A stretch of DNA of 64,000 nucleotides from Strigops habroptila. Its lineage: Eukaryota > Chordata > Aves > Psittaciformes > Psittacidae. The notes beneath the pieces were generated by a model. The model was not told where the DNA came from, did no database searches, and saw only the letters and a list, made by a program, of their open reading frames with translations. Position 1 is the stretch's first letter; every line of letters starts with the position of its first letter. This document shows positions 30,191-42,339 of the stretch, one piece after another. Where the stretch lies: the NCBI RefSeq assembly GCF_004027225.2, contig NW_022651106.1, forward strand, positions 186,001-250,000, given 5' to 3'. The translations under genes were made by a program, and so were the position numbers.

Positions 30191-33100
30191 CACCGGCAGT
30201 GCCTGACGACGCACTCGCTGCTGCAGTACTCCTCGTCCCAGTCGCCGCTGGCCACCGGCGCGTTCCCGCATCCCGCCCGGATGCAGCGCGCGGGGGGGGG
30301 GTCCTCGGGAACCAGCTCCACCGCCAGGCCCGGGGGGGACTCGGCCTGCGCGCGCGTGTGTGTGTGTGCGGGACAGCGCTGAATCCCAGCGGAATCCCAT
30401 CGAATCCCATTGGAATCCCATCAAACCCCATTGAATCCCATCAAACACCACTGAATCCCAATGAAACCGCATTGAATGCCATCAAATCCCATTGAATCCC
30501 ATTGGAATCCCATCAAACCCCATTGAATCCCATCAAACACCACTGAATCCCAATGAAACCCCATTGAATCCCATCAAATCCCATTGAATCCCATTGGAAT
30601 CCCATCAAACACCACTGAATCCCATCAAACCCCATTGAATCCCATTGAAACCCCATTGAATCCCATCAAATCCCATTGAATCCCATCAAACACCACTGAA
30701 TCCCATCAAACCCCATTGAATCCCATTGAAACCCCATTGAATGCCATCAAATCCCATCAAATCCCATTGGAATCCCCTCAAACCCCATTGAGTCCCGTTG
30801 AAACCCCATTGAATCCCATTGAATTCCATCAAATCCCATCAAATCCCATTGAAATCCATTGAATCCCATCAAATCACATCGAATCCCATTGAATCCCCTC
30901 AAACCCCATTGAGCTCCCAAAACTCCCCAAAACCCCCTAAAGTTCCCCTAACCTCCCCCTAGAACTCCCCAAAACCCCCAAAACCCCCCTAAAACTCCCC
31001 AAAACTCCCCTGAAGTTCCCCCAAACCCCCCTAAACCTCCCCAAAAACTCACCAAAATCCTCTAAAACTCCCTTAAAGTTCCCCCAAACCCCCCTAAACC
31101 CCCCCAAACCCCCCCTAAAACTCCCCAAACCCCCCCAAAACCCCCCTAAAGTTCCCCCAAACCCCCCTAAAACTCCTCAAAACCCCCTAAAGTTCCCCCA
31201 AATCCCCCCAAAACCTCCCCAAAACCCCCTAAAACTCCCCAAAACCCCCTAAAGTTCCCCCAAACCCCCCTAAAACCTCCCCAAACCCCCCTAAAACCCT
31301 AAAACTCCCCCAAACCCCCCTAAAACCCCCAAAATCCCCCTAAACCCCTCCTAAAACTCCCCAAAACCCCCCCAAACCCCCACTAAACCTCCCCAAAAGC
31401 TCCCTAAAGTTCCCCAAAACCCCCTAAAAACTCCCTAAACCTCCCAAAACCCCACCTAAAACTCCCCAAAACCCCCTAAAACCCCCCTAAAACTCCCCAA
31501 ACCCCCCCTAAACTTCCCCCAAACCCCCCGAAAACCCCCTCCAAACCCCCCCAAGCCCCCCCTAAACCTCCCCAAAAGCTCCCTAAAGTTCCCCAAAACC
31601 CCCTAAAAACTCCCTAAACCTCCCAAATTCCCCCTAAAACTCCCAAACCCCCCCAAAACCCCCCTAAAGTTCCCCCAAACCCCCCTAAAACTCCTCAAAC
31701 CCCCCTAAACTTCCCCCAAACCCCCCGAAAACCCCCTCCAAACCCCCCCAAGCCCCCCCTAAACCTCCCCAAAAGCTCCCTAAAGTTCCCCAAAACCCCC
31801 TAAAAACTCCCTAAACCTCCCAAATTCCCCCTAAAACTCCCAAACCCCCCCAAAACCCCCCTAAAGTTCCCCCAAACCTCCCTAAAACTCCTCAAACCCC
31901 CCTAAAGTTCCCCCAAACCCCCCTAAAAACTCCCCAAACCCCCCCTAAAACCCTCCTAAAACTCCCCAAAACCCCCTAAAGTTCCCCCAAATCCCCCTAA
32001 AACCCCCCAAAATCCCCCTAAAACCCTCCTAACCCCCCCAAAACCCCCCCAAAACCCCCTGAAACCCCCCTATCCCCCTCCTTCTCACCTCATTACCAAA
32101 GTCCCCTCCGACCATCTCCACCACCTCCGGCGACGCCGTCCCTGCTCCTCCTCCTCCTCCTCCTCCTCCTCCTCCTCCTGCCGCCACCGTCCCCACGGTG
32201 ACCTCCTCACGGCCGCCGTCCCCGCCTTGCTGCCCCACCACGGCGGCGGCGGCCGCGTGCCCCGGCTGCATCTGCAGCGGCGGCGGCGGCAGGATCTTGA
32301 TGTGCAGCGGCGGCGGGTTGGCGGGTAACGCCAGGCGCATCTTAGGGGCCACCACGGCGGCGGCGGCGGCGGCAGCCACCGGCGGCGGCGGCGGCGGCTG
32401 CTGCATGGCCTGAAGCGGCGGCGGCGCCTGCAGCACCGTCACCCCTTGCCCAGAGGCCGCTTGAGGCGGCGGCGGCATCTGCTGCAACGGAGGAGGCTGC
32501 AAGCGCGGGGGGAGCTGCTGCTGCTGCTGCTGCGCCGCCGCCGCCAGCACCGAGCGGGTCACGATCTGCGGTGGGGACGGCGACGGAGGAGCCCGAGATG
32601 CCACCACCGTGGCCGGGATGACGGTGACGACGCCGCCTTGAGAGACGGTTAAAGAAGGAGCCAGCAGTTGTTTAGGGATGAGGATCTTGGTGATGCTGGT
32701 GGTGGCTTCCGGCGATGGGGAAGGAGCTGGGGAGGAGGAGGAGGAGGAGGAAGGTGGTGGGGGTGGTGGGGGTGGGGGGGGTGTGGGGCTGGTTTCGGGG
32801 TCCGGGGGGTCCGTTGAGGTCTAAAATGAACCAAAACCACATCAATAACACCCCAAATCTCCCCCAATTTAAGGGCGTCCATGAGGAGAAGCGATGGAGG
32901 TACCAAGATGGCGCGATAAGCGGCCAATGCCTTCAGGTATTCCTTCTTGGCCGCCTCCGTCTTCCTCTTGTAGACCTGGAAAAGGGGGGGAAAGGGTTGA
33001 ATTTGGGGGTTCAGGCGCTTCGTTGGGGGGTTTCTAGTGCTTATCTTCATGGTTGGGTGGCTCAATGTCCTATTAAGTCCATATTGGGATCTCAAGGGTT

Positions 33101-36100
33101 GACTGGACCCATCAACCATCATGTTCCTCCTCTCTTAGCTCCATAACCCAATGACGTTTTGGGGTCCCATCACCAGTTATGGGGTCTCCTCACCCATATC
33201 TTCATGGTTTGGGGTCCGAAACCCCTCTTAGATCCATATTGGGGTCAACAACATTGAGTTGACCCATCAACCATCATGTTCCTCCTCTTCTAGCTCCATA
33301 ACCCAATGACATTTTGGGGTCCTACCACCAGTTATGGGATCTCCCCATCCCTATCTTTATGGTTTGGTGTCTGAAACCTCTGTTAGATCCATATTGGGGT
33401 CTCCAGGGTTGAGCTGACCCATCAACCATCATGTTCCTCCTCTTCTACCTCCAAAACCCATCCACGTTTTGGGGTCCCAGCACCACTTATGGGGTCCCCC
33501 CATTCCCTTTGTCCCCCCCCGTCCCCACTGACCTGCTTCTGCTCCTCCCCGAGGCTGTCCCACATGGAGGCCACGATCTTGGAGACCTCCCCGAAGGTGG
33601 CGTTGGGGTTCTGGCCCTTGATGGCGGCCTGGGTGTCGCGGAAGAACAGGGCATAGGCCGAGACGGGCTTCTGGGGCTCGTTGGGGTCCTTCTTCTTCTT
33701 GGGCTTCTTGGGGGGCTTCCCCCGCCGGGGGGCTTCACCCGCTGGTGGGGCCGGGGCTGGTGGGGCCGGTGGGGCTGGAGGGGATGGGGCTGGGGCGGTC
33801 TATGGCGAGGAGAGAGAGGGGTTAAGAGGGGAAATGGGGGGGGGGAAATTGGGGGAAATTGGGGAAAACCCATCATTTCGGGCATCAAACCCACCATTTT
33901 GGGCATCAAACCCATCAATTTGGGCATCAAACCCATCAATTTGGGCACAAAACCACCATTTTCAGCACCAAACCCACCATTCTGGGTATCAAAAGCACTG
34001 TTTTGGCCATTACGTCATCATTTTGGTCCTCAAAACCATCATTTTGAGCACTAAACCCATCATTTTAGGCATCAAAACCACCATTTTGGCCACCAAGACC
34101 ATAATTTTGGCCACCAAGTCATCATTTTGGGCCTCAAAACCATCATTTTGGCCACCAAATCCACCATTTGGGGCACTAAACCCACCATTTTGGCCACCAA
34201 ATCCACCATTTGGGGCACTAAAACCATCATTTTGGCCACCAAAACCACCATTGTGGGCACTAAACCCATCATTTTGGGTACTAAACCTATCATTTTGGGC
34301 ACTAAACCCATCATTTTGGGCACCAAAGCATCATTTTGGGCACTAAAACCACCATTTCGGCCCCCAAATCATCATTTGGGGCACCAAAACCACCATTTCA
34401 GCCACTAAATCACCATTTTGGGTACCAAAACCACTGTTTTGGGTATCAAACCCACTGCTTTGGCCACCAAACCCACCATTTGGGGCACCAAATCATCATT
34501 TCAGCCAGCAAACTCACCGTTTTGGGCACTAAAACCACCATTTTGGGCACTAAACCCACCATCTTGGGCATCAAACCCACCATTTTGGGCACCAAACCCA
34601 GCATTTTGGCCACCAAAACCACCATTTTGGCCACCAAAACCATCGTTTTGGCCACCAAATCCCCATTTTGGCCACCGAAACCCCCATTTCACCCTCAACC
34701 CCTCCATTTGGGGCGTTTCACGGCGCAACCACGCGCGTTTCGGGGCGTTTTTCCGCCTTTTGAACCTTTTTGGACGTGTTTCAAGGTGCTTTTAATGCCG
34801 CCAAAGGGGCTTCCTCACCCTCCGGAACTCGTCAGCCTCCTCCTCCTGGATGGAGCCGGTGGGTGACGGGGTCGGGGAGAGCCTGTCCTCGGGCGACGGC
34901 GCGGCCGGCGGCGGGGTGGCCATCGTTGGGGTCGCCCCTTGGGTTCCATTGCCCCCCGTTGTCCCGTTCCCGGTTGCGGCGGCGGCTCCGAGGCTGAGCC
35001 CCAGCTGGGAGCTGAGCTCGGACTGGTCGATGGTGGTCAGTTGGCCCGGGGCCAGCAGCCCCCCGGGGCTCAGCGCCGCCATGGGCACGTCGATGGTGAC
35101 GGGGGGAGCGGCGCTGTACTGCGCGCCCATCGTGTGCTCCAGGTCCTGCGCCATGGGAAGAGGTGTTGGGGCCCCAGAAACGCCTTTTTACACCCCAAAA
35201 ATGCCTTTTTCCACCCCAAAAATGCCTTTTTCCACCCCAAAAAATGCCTTTTTGACCCCAAAAATGCCTTTTTCCACCCCAACACCGCCTTTGTGCATCT
35301 CTAAACCGCCTTTTGGACCTCAAAAATGCCTTTCTCCACCCCCAAAAATACCTTTTTGAGCCCAAAAAAACCTTTATCATCCCCCAAAATGCCTTTTTGA
35401 CCCCAAAACCGCCTTTATCACCCCCAAAAATGTCTTTTTGACCCCCTAAAACACCTTTATCACCCCCAGAAATGCTTTTTTCCACCCCAAAAATGCCTTT
35501 TTCCACCCCTAAAATCTCTTTGTGACCCCAAAATGCCTTTGTGCACCCCAAAACTGCCTATTTGCGCCCCAAAACTGCCTTTATCACCCCCAAAAACGCC
35601 TTTTCCCACCCCAAAAACGCCTTAATCACCCCCAAAAACGCCTTTCTCCACCCCAAAAATGCTTTTATCATCCGCAAAAATACTTTTATCATCCCCAAAA
35701 ACGCGTTTATCATCCCCAAAAACGCGTTTATCATCCCCAAAAACGCGTTTATCATCCCCAAAAATGCTTTTTTCTACACCAAAAACGCTTTTGTGACCCC
35801 AAAACCACCTCTATCACCCCCAAAACTGCCCTTTTCCACCCCAAAAATGCGTTTGTGCACCTTTAAAATGCCTTTTTGGCCCCAAAAATGCATTTCTCCA
35901 CCCCAAAAACGCCTTTATCGCTACCAAAAATGCCTTCGTGCACCCCAAAAACGCCTTTATCACCCCCAAAAACACCTTTCTCCACCCCAAGAATGCCTTT
36001 GTGACCCCCAAAACGCCTTTGTCTCCCCTAAAACACATTTACTGCCCTCAAAAACCCCTTTAACCACCCCAGAACCATCTTTGTCACTCCCAAAAACCCT

Positions 36101-39100
36101 TTATCACCCCCAAATCCCCCCCATTTCCCCCTCCAAACCCTCATTTCCCCCCTATTTCCCCCCCATATCCCCATTTCCCACCCATTTCCCCCCTATTTCC
36201 CCCCCATATCCCCATTTCCCCCCCATTTCCCATCCCATTTCCCCCTCCAAACCCCCATTTCCCCCCATTTCCCCCTTCAAAGCCCCATTTCCCCCTTATT
36301 TCCCCCCATATCCCCATTTCCCACCCTATTCCCCCCATTTCCCCCTCCAAACCCCCATTTCCCCATTTCCCACCCCATTTCCCCCTCATTTCCCCCTCCA
36401 AACCCCCATTTCCCCCCTATTTCCCCCCTATATCCCCATTTCCCCCCTATTTTCCCCCATATCCCCATTTCCCACCCCATTTCCCCCTCCAAACCCCCAT
36501 TCCCCCCCATCTGCCCCCCATATCCCCCCCTTACCATGGCGAGCCCGCCGGCCAGCAGCCCCCCGCCCTGCTCCATGAGCCCATGGGCGATCCCCACGGG
36601 CATCTCCAAGCCCTGCACCCCGTACGGGGGGGGCGGGAAGTTGGGGTCCGGGGGTCCCCCCGGCTCGCCCAGGTCCTCGAAGTGCCCCACCACGTCGGAC
36701 ACGGCCAGCGAGGGGTCGGCGTCCAGCGTGATCGGGGGGATCTCGAACTCCTCGTCCCCCAGGCTCGGCGTGTGGAACGTCTGGGGGGGGCAACGGGGGG
36801 CAATGGGGGCAATGGGGCAATAGGGGAAATGGGGGACAATGGGGACAATGGGGGTAAATGGCAACAATGGGGCAATGGGGGGCAATGGGGGGCAATGGGG
36901 CGATGGGGACAATGGGGGTAATGGCGACAATGGGGGTAATGGGGACAATGGGGTGATGGGGGGCAATGGGGGTAATAGGGACAATGGGGCAATGGGGACA
37001 ATGGGGGTAAATGGCAACAATGGGGCGATGGGGGGCAATGGGGTGATGGGGACAATGGGGGTAATGGGGACAATGGGGTGATGGGGACAATGGGGTGATG
37101 GGGAGCAATGGGGTGATGGGGAGCAATGGGGTGATGGGGGACAATGGGGGTAATGGCAACAATGGGGCAATGGGGAGCAATGGGATCAATGGGGGAAATG
37201 GGGGTCAGTGGGGGGCAATGGGGCCATGGAGACAATGGGGGTAATGGCAACAGTGGGGCAATGGGGGGCAATGAGGTGATGGGGTCAATGGGGGTAATGG
37301 GGTCAAGGAGGCAATGGGATCAATGGGGGGAATGGGGGCAATGGGATCAACGGGGGGCAATGGGGTCATGGGGATAATGAGGCAATGCGGGTAATAGGGA
37401 GACAAGGGGTGAGACACAGACCCAAAACCATGCGTTTTGGCAGCAAAAATGACCGCAAACCCCACGTTTTGGCAGCAAAAATGACCCAAATCCCTGTTTT
37501 TGCAGCAAAAATGACCCCAAGCCCCACGTTTTGGCAGCAAAAATGACTTAAATCCCTTGTTTCTGCACCAAAACCACTGCTTTTCGCACCAAAACCAACC
37601 CAAACCCCACGTTCTTGCAGCAAAACCGACACAAACCGCACTGATTTTGCACCAAAACCAACCAAAACCCCACTGGTTTTGCACCAAATCTGATCCAACT
37701 CCTCATTTTTGCACCAAAAGCCCCGGTTTTGCATCAAATCAAACCCAAATCCATGGTTTTTACCTCAAAACCAACCCAATCCCCCCATTTTCGCAGCAAA
37801 ACCCGTTCGGCACCAAAACCAACGTGATGAGGGAGGTTGGAGCCATTTTGGGGCTCAAAAACACATTTCTCAAGGGATTTTGCAGCAATTTTGACCTAAA
37901 TGTTCTTTTTATGGAACTAAATAATCCATTATTAAAAATAATAACTTGATTTGAGGTGATTTAAGGCAATTTTCGGCCATTTTATGGGGGATTGCGGCCA
38001 CATTCAGCCCTTTGGGCGATGCTGCGGCCCATTTGTGCCTCAAAATGCCCTTTTCTGAGGGAATTTTGACCAAAATCCCCTGTTTATGTGGTTAAATATT
38101 CAGTTTTCCTTATTTTAATGAAAAATTCGCCTTTTTTGGGGGCAATTTGGGACCGTTTGCAGCCATTTTGGGGGCATTTGAGGCCATTTGCAGTCATTTT
38201 GGGGGGGTTGCAGCTACTTTCGTGCGCTAAGTTCAAAGTCTCATTTTCTGAGGTAATTTTTTATCAATTTTAAGCAAAACTTCCTTTTTGAGTGATTAAT
38301 TATTAAATTTACTTCATTTTACTAAGAAATAAGGGGGAAAATGGGAGGTTTAGAGCCATTTTTAGCCGTTTTTAGCCATTCAGGACCATTTTTAGCCCTT
38401 TCGGGGCTCAAAACGTCATTTTCTGAACTGATTTTGCAACAATTTGGACCCAAAACTCCTCTTTCTATGGATAAATTCTTGTTTTTTCTCATTCTATAGG
38501 AAAAAAATACACATTTGAGGTGGTTTAAAGCCTTTTTGAGCCATTTTTGGTGCTATTTAAGGGGATTTGGGCCCATTTAGGTCTATTTTGGAGTATTTTA
38601 CCGCTCTTTTAATGTGTTTCAAGACATTTCAGTACTATATTGATTTATTTTAAAACATTTTGCTAGCGTTTTAACATATTTCAGAACATTTTCATTCTAA
38701 TTTACCTCATTTTAGTACTTTTCATTCTTAGTTTAAGTGTTCTACTGCTCTTTAGTCCTGTATTAACATGTACTCATGTTATTCCAATGTACTTTATTCC
38801 CATTTTAAGCTACTCCGAGTTATTTTAATGTCATTTGCGCTCATTTTAGTTCAGTTTTGACTCATTTTAGGGCCACTTTAGTTATTTTAGAACTATATAA
38901 ATCATTTTACAGCTACTTCACCATTTCAAATCCATTTTCACTTAGTGCTATTTTAGTCATTTTAGTGTCATTTCGAGTCATTTTGGTGTTATTTCGGGTC
39001 ATTTTAATCTAATTTTAGCTCATTTTAGTGCCACTTTATCTCATTTTAGTGCCATTTCACTCATTTTCATGCCCTTTCATCCCCAAACCCCCCATTTTTG

Positions 39101-40181
39101 ACCATTTCCTTGCCAAAAAACTGAATTTCAGCACCTTTTCTCCCCACTCCCCCATTTCCAGGGCTCTTTTTGAGGCGTTTCCCCAAGTTTTGGCTAATTC
39201 CTCCCCTAAATGTGGGGGTTCACCCCCCAAATGTCCGTACCTCAGCCCCGGTGAGGAAGGGGTGCGACGTCCCAGTGATGGCCAGGTAGTTGTCACTGCC
39301 ACCGGGGAACTGGGGGAGCACCCGTGGATGGGGACACCCAGAGGCGCCCCCCAACACCCCATATCCCCCCTTAGGTACCCCCCAACACCCCATATACCCC
39401 TCTAGGTGCCCCCAAAGGACCCATAGCGCCCCTTAGGTACCCCCCAACACCCCATATCCCCCCTTAGGTACCCCCTAGCACCCCATATACCCCCTTAGGT
39501 ACCTCCCAACACCTCACATACCCCCTCAGATACCCCGCAACACCCCATATACCCCCTTAGGTGCTCCTAAAGAACCCAAATCCCCCTTTAGGTGCCCCCA
39601 ACACCCCATATCACCCCTTAGGTACCCCTAACACCCCATATCCCCTCTTAGATACCTCTAAAGGACCCATATCCCACTTTAGGTGCCCCTCAACACCTCA
39701 TATACCCCACTATGTGCCCCCAAAGAACCCAAATCCCCCCTCAGGTTCCTCTAAAGGACCCAAACCCCCCTTTAGGTGCCCCCCCCGCACGCCTTACGTG
39801 CCCCCCACACCCCATATCCCCCCTCAGGTGCCCCTAAAGGACCCAAATCACTCCTTAGGTACCCCCTAACACCCCATATACCCCCTTAGGTACCCCCAAA
39901 CACCCCATATACCCCGTTAGCTGCCTCTAAAAGACCCAAATCACTCCTCATGTGCCCCGAAAGGACCCATATACCCCCTTATGTGCCTCTAAACGACCCA
40001 AATCCCCCCTTGGGTGCCCCCCAACACCCCGTATCCCCCCTCAGGTGCCTCTAAAGGACCCAAACCCCGCTTTAGGTGCCCCCCAGCACCCCTTACGTGA
40101 CCCCCGCCCCCCATATCGCCCCCATATCGCCCTCTATGCCCCCCTATCCCGGCTCCGTGCCCCGTTCCCCTTCACCTCCAT
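29593..40181 (-). CDS. TOX4: TOX4 HMG-box protein, eight coding exons, 3' end missing
   Basis: TOX4 is an HMG-box DNA-binding protein, a subunit of the PNUTS-PP1 phosphatase complex that acts on RNA polymerase II transcription. Coding exons on the minus strand, 5' to 3': 40181-40176, 39309-39241, 36780-36535, 35145-34819, 33799-33533, 32975-32904, 32820-32089, 30345-30194. These give 623 codons with consistent phases. Landmarks are [50 protein letters not shown], the HMG box [19 protein letters not shown] to [34 protein letters not shown]-type and QIVTRSVL segments, and the C-terminal Cys motif [20 protein letters not shown]. Only the last short exon is absent, at the gap. Confidence 0.93.
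30194..30345 (-). CDS. TOX4: TOX4 exon with C-terminal cysteine motif
   Basis: [18 protein letters not shown], then [20 protein letters not shown] and [11 protein letters not shown], very close to mammalian TOX4 (RCVRSGCENPP...CVVKHCR). Donor GTGGGT, phase 2. The following DVFLAW exon is not in the window. The acceptor follows a CA/CG-rich tract. Confidence 0.9.
30370..32080. repeat. TOX4 intron arrays (AATCCCATTG and CCCCTAAAACTCCCCAAA)
   Basis: 30370-30905 has 10-25 bp units ATTGAATCCCATCAAACCCC. 30906-32080 has CCCCCTAAAACTCCCCAAAA with a duplicated 190 bp stretch (about 31500-31680 and 31690-31870). No exon is visible inside. Confidence 0.85.
32089..32820 (-). CDS. TOX4: TOX4 large exon (Pro/Gln/Ala-rich C-terminal region)
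   Basis: 244 codons: [12 protein letters not shown], poly-Pro and poly-Ser, [42 protein letters not shown], a run of six Gln, [26 protein letters not shown], poly-Ala, [17 protein letters not shown], a long Gly run near 32150, and [13 protein letters not shown]. The domain order matches mammalian TOX4, with expanded homopolymeric Ala, Gly, Ser and Pro runs. Confidence 0.9.
32904..32975 (-). CDS. TOX4: TOX4 exon, end of HMG box
   Basis: 24 codons [20 protein letters not shown] then RAIL, third helix of the HMG box. Acceptor CCTTTTCCAG, donor GTACCT. Confidence 0.9.
32976..33532. repeat. TOX4 intron with about 130-200 bp repeats
   Basis: Three diverged copies of a unit containing CATCAACCATCATGTTCCTCC and AGTTATGGGGTCTCC. 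No gene is visible. Confidence 0.7.
33533..33799 (-). CDS. TOX4: TOX4 exon, nuclear-localisation and HMG box start
   Basis: 89 codons: Pro/Ala-rich start, [13 protein letters not shown] basic stretch, then [38 protein letters not shown] and [14 protein letters not shown]. The HMG core is unchanged from mammals. Only the linker has become Pro/Ala-rich. Confidence 0.93.
33800..34818. repeat. TOX4 intron: about 22 bp minisatellite
   Basis: Units of CATCATTTTGGGCACCAAAC; long false frames on both strands. No gene is visible. Confidence 0.85.
34819..35145 (-). CDS. TOX4: TOX4 exon (serine/threonine-rich linker)
   Basis: 109 codons: [38 protein letters not shown], an Ala/Gly/Thr-rich insertion, [15 protein letters not shown] and EEADEFRR. 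Conserved with mammalian TOX4 except for the insertion. Donor GTGAGG. Confidence 0.92.
35146..36534. repeat. TOX4 intron: two minisatellites
   Basis: 35160-36110 has CCCCAAAAACGCCTTTATCA units of about 22 bp. 36110-36530 has CCCATTTCCCCCCTATTTCC units. No gene is visible. Confidence 0.85.
36535..36780 (-). CDS. TOX4: TOX4 exon (N-terminal activation region)
   Basis: 82 codons: [68 protein letters not shown]. Donor GTAAGG, acceptor CCCCCCAG. Confidence 0.93.
36781..37430. repeat. TOX4 intron: AATGGGGACAATGGGGGT minisatellite
   Basis: About 9 and 18 bp units over 600 bp, followed at 37430-37800 by GCAGCAAAAATGACCCAAA units. Large spurious ORFs on both strands. Confidence 0.85.
37800..39240. 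other. TOX4 intron: moderately AT-rich, mostly decayed repeat
   Basis: Degenerate GCCATTTTGGGG and CATTTTAGTGCCATTT phrases. No exon, RNA gene or transposon was recognised over 1.4 kb. Confidence 0.5.
39241..39309 (-). CDS. TOX4: TOX4 coding exon 2
   Basis: 23 codons [18 protein letters not shown] then LTGAE, matching FPGGNDNYLTITGPSHPF of mammals. Acceptor CCCCCAG, donor GTACGG. Confidence 0.9.
39310..40175. repeat. TOX4 intron 1: CCCCTTAGGTACCCCCAACA minisatellite
   Basis: Units of 25-30 bp with CACCCCATATCCCCC. On the TOX4 sense strand this is G-rich directly after the first exon. Confidence 0.85.
40176..40181 (-). CDS. TOX4: TOX4 start exon (Met-Glu)
   Basis: GCGATGGAG|GTGAAG on the minus strand: a two-codon exon that joins in phase 0 to FPGG, giving MEFPGG as in mammals. 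The 5' UTR extends into the CpG block. Confidence 0.85.
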
Positions 40182-40530
40182 CGCTCCGCCGCCGTCCGAC
40201 CGGCTTCCTCTTAGCTCCCCGCGCCGGAAGTTCCCGCCTTCCCCTCACATCCGGTCCTTAGGACCATAGAGATGTCACGCTAAGCCCATAAGCTATCATG
40301 GTTGGAGGACCGAGCTAGAGCGTCGCCGGAAGTAGAGGAGGTGGAGGGGGGGAGAGGAAGAGGAGGGCGGAGCGTGGCCCGGAAGCGGCGGGAGGAGTAG
40401 AGGCGGTGCCCGCCGGCGGGGCAGAGCGGCCCCCGTGGGGCGCGTGACGGCGTCATGTCGCGCGCGGGACGTCGGCCGGTAACGTCATCGGCGGCGACGG
40501 CGGGGGGGGGGGAGGGGGGAGCGCGATGGG
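40182..40530. promoter_or_regulatory. TOX4 CpG promoter, probably bidirectional
   Basis: CpG-rich with ETS-like GCCGGAAGT at 40217-40228 and 40325-40334 and CCCGGAAGC near 40378. On the plus strand GTCATGTCGCGCGC begins a short open frame ending at a GTAACG donor (40478). The plus side then becomes G-rich array, as the minus side does on its own strand, which suggests divergent transcription. No plus-strand protein gene was identified. Confidence 0.55.
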
Positions 40531-42170
40531 GAGGGGGGACCCTATGGGGGGGGGGATATGGGGCAGTATAGGGGCCTATGGGGGGGGGGATAGGGGGATA
40601 TAGGGGGGATATGGGGCAGTATAGGGACCTATGGGGGAGGGATAGGGGGATATAGGGGGGATATGGGGTAATATAGAGGCCTGTAGGGGGGTTATGTGGG
40701 GCTAAAGGGGGGATATGGGGCCTATAGGGGTCTATGGGGGGGGTATATGGGGCTATAGAGGGGATATGGGGTAATATAGGGGCCTATAGGGGGGGATATG
40801 GGGCAGTATACAGGATTATAGAGGGGTTATATGCGGCTATACAGGGGATATGAGGCACTATAGGGGTCTATAGGGGGGTTATATGGGGCTATAGGGGGGA
40901 TATGGGGCACTATAGGGGTCTGTGGGGGGGGATATGGGGATATAGGGGGGATATGAGGCACTATAGAGGCCTATGGGGTGGTATATGGGGCTACAGGTGG
41001 GTTATATGGTGCTATAGGGGGGATATGGGGCACTATAGGGGCCTGTAGCAGGGTTATATGGGGCTATAGCGCGGATATGGGGCCCTATAGGGGCCACTAA
41101 GGGGCATGTACGGAGTTATATGGGGGATATGGGGCTCTCTAGGGGCATATGGGGGGCTATATGGGGCTATAGAGGGGATATGGGGCAGAATACGGGCCTA
41201 TAGGAGAGTTATATGGAGGTTATATGGGGTTACAGGGGGGATATGGGGCCCTATAGGGGTCTATGGGGAGGTATATGGGGCTCTAGGGGCGATATGGGGC
41301 ACTACAGGGGCCTATAGGGGGTGATATGGGGGCCTCCAGGGAAGAGCTAGGGGCCTATAAGGGGTCTATGGGGGGTTTAGTGCGATATAGGGGCCTATAG
41401 GGGATGTATGGGGGGGAATAGAGAGCTATAGGGGGGATATAGGGGCATAATGGGGGCTTATGGGAGGGAGATATAGGGCTATAGGGTGCCTATGGAGTCA
41501 TATGGGAGGCAATGGGGTGGATACGAGGGGATATAGGAGCCTATAGGGGGCATATGGGGGGAGACTGAGGCCTATAGGGCAGATATAAGGGGCTGGAGGG
41601 GGGACTATGGGGGGATATAGGGACGTATAGGCGTCTATAGGGCAGCTATGGGGGGCTTAGGAGGGATATAGGGGATATATAGGGAATATAGGGACATAAA
41701 AGGGGGATATATGCTGCTATAGGGCACTTATGGTGTGATATAGGGGTGTGTAGGGGGGATATGGGGGCCATAGGGGCCTATAGGGGGCATATGGGGGCCT
41801 ATGGAGGAGATATAAGGGTCTATAGGAGGAATAGAGGGGGATATAGCTGCGTATTGGGACCTATAGGGGTCTATGGGGGGGGATATAGGGGTCTATGGGG
41901 GGATATAGGGGTCTATGGGGGGGATATAGGGGTCTATGGGGGGGATATAGGGGTCTATGGAGGGGATATAGGGGTCTATGGGGTGATATAGGGGTCTATG
42001 GGGGCGATATAGGGGTCTATGGGGGGATATAGGGGTCTATGGGGGTCTATGGGGGGGATATAGGGGTCTATGGGGGGGGATATAGGGGTCTATGGAGGGG
42101 ATATAGGGGTCTATGGGGTGATATAGGGGTCTATGGGGGCGATATAGGGGTCTATGGGGGGACATGTGGG
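40531..42170. repeat. GGGGATATGGGGCTATAGGG minisatellite
   Basis: Irregular units of 20-40 bp. 41870-42150 is a tighter array of GGGATATAGGGGTCTATGGG. No gene is visible. Confidence 0.85.
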
Positions 42171-42179
42171 GCTGGGGGT

Positions 42180-42310
42180 GGCTCCGCCCCCTCTATGACA
42201 TCACCACCCCCTCATTGTGTCCGTCCCTCCCCGCCTAGGAACGAGAGCTCCCGATTGGCTGACGGCCCCCCCGGCTCCTGTGACGTCATCGGCAGGCAGA
42301 GGTGAGGGCG
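42180..42310. promoter_or_regulatory. Small GC-box/CRE/CCAAT block with possible exon 42239-42301
   Basis: Contains a GC box (GGCTCCGCCCCC), inverted CCAAT (GATTGGCTGACG), and CRE TGACGTCA near 42281. A 63 bp stretch from CCCGCCTAG| to |GTGAGG looks like an exon, but its peptide is unknown and may be noncoding. Could be a distal CHD8 5' exon or a lone regulatory block. Confidence 0.35.
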
Positions 42311-42339
42311 GGGCCAAGGACACATCCCCCAGTAACCAG

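Noticed and set aside
35541-36578. 345-codon plus-strand ORF opposite TOX4
   Set aside because: Tandem-repeat translation ([12 protein letters not shown]) in a TOX4 intron, no domain.
42239-42301. RAB2B first coding exon
   Set aside because: The sequence between the splice-like sites does not encode the conserved MTYAYLFKYIIIGDTG start and has a stop in one frame. At best a noncoding exon.
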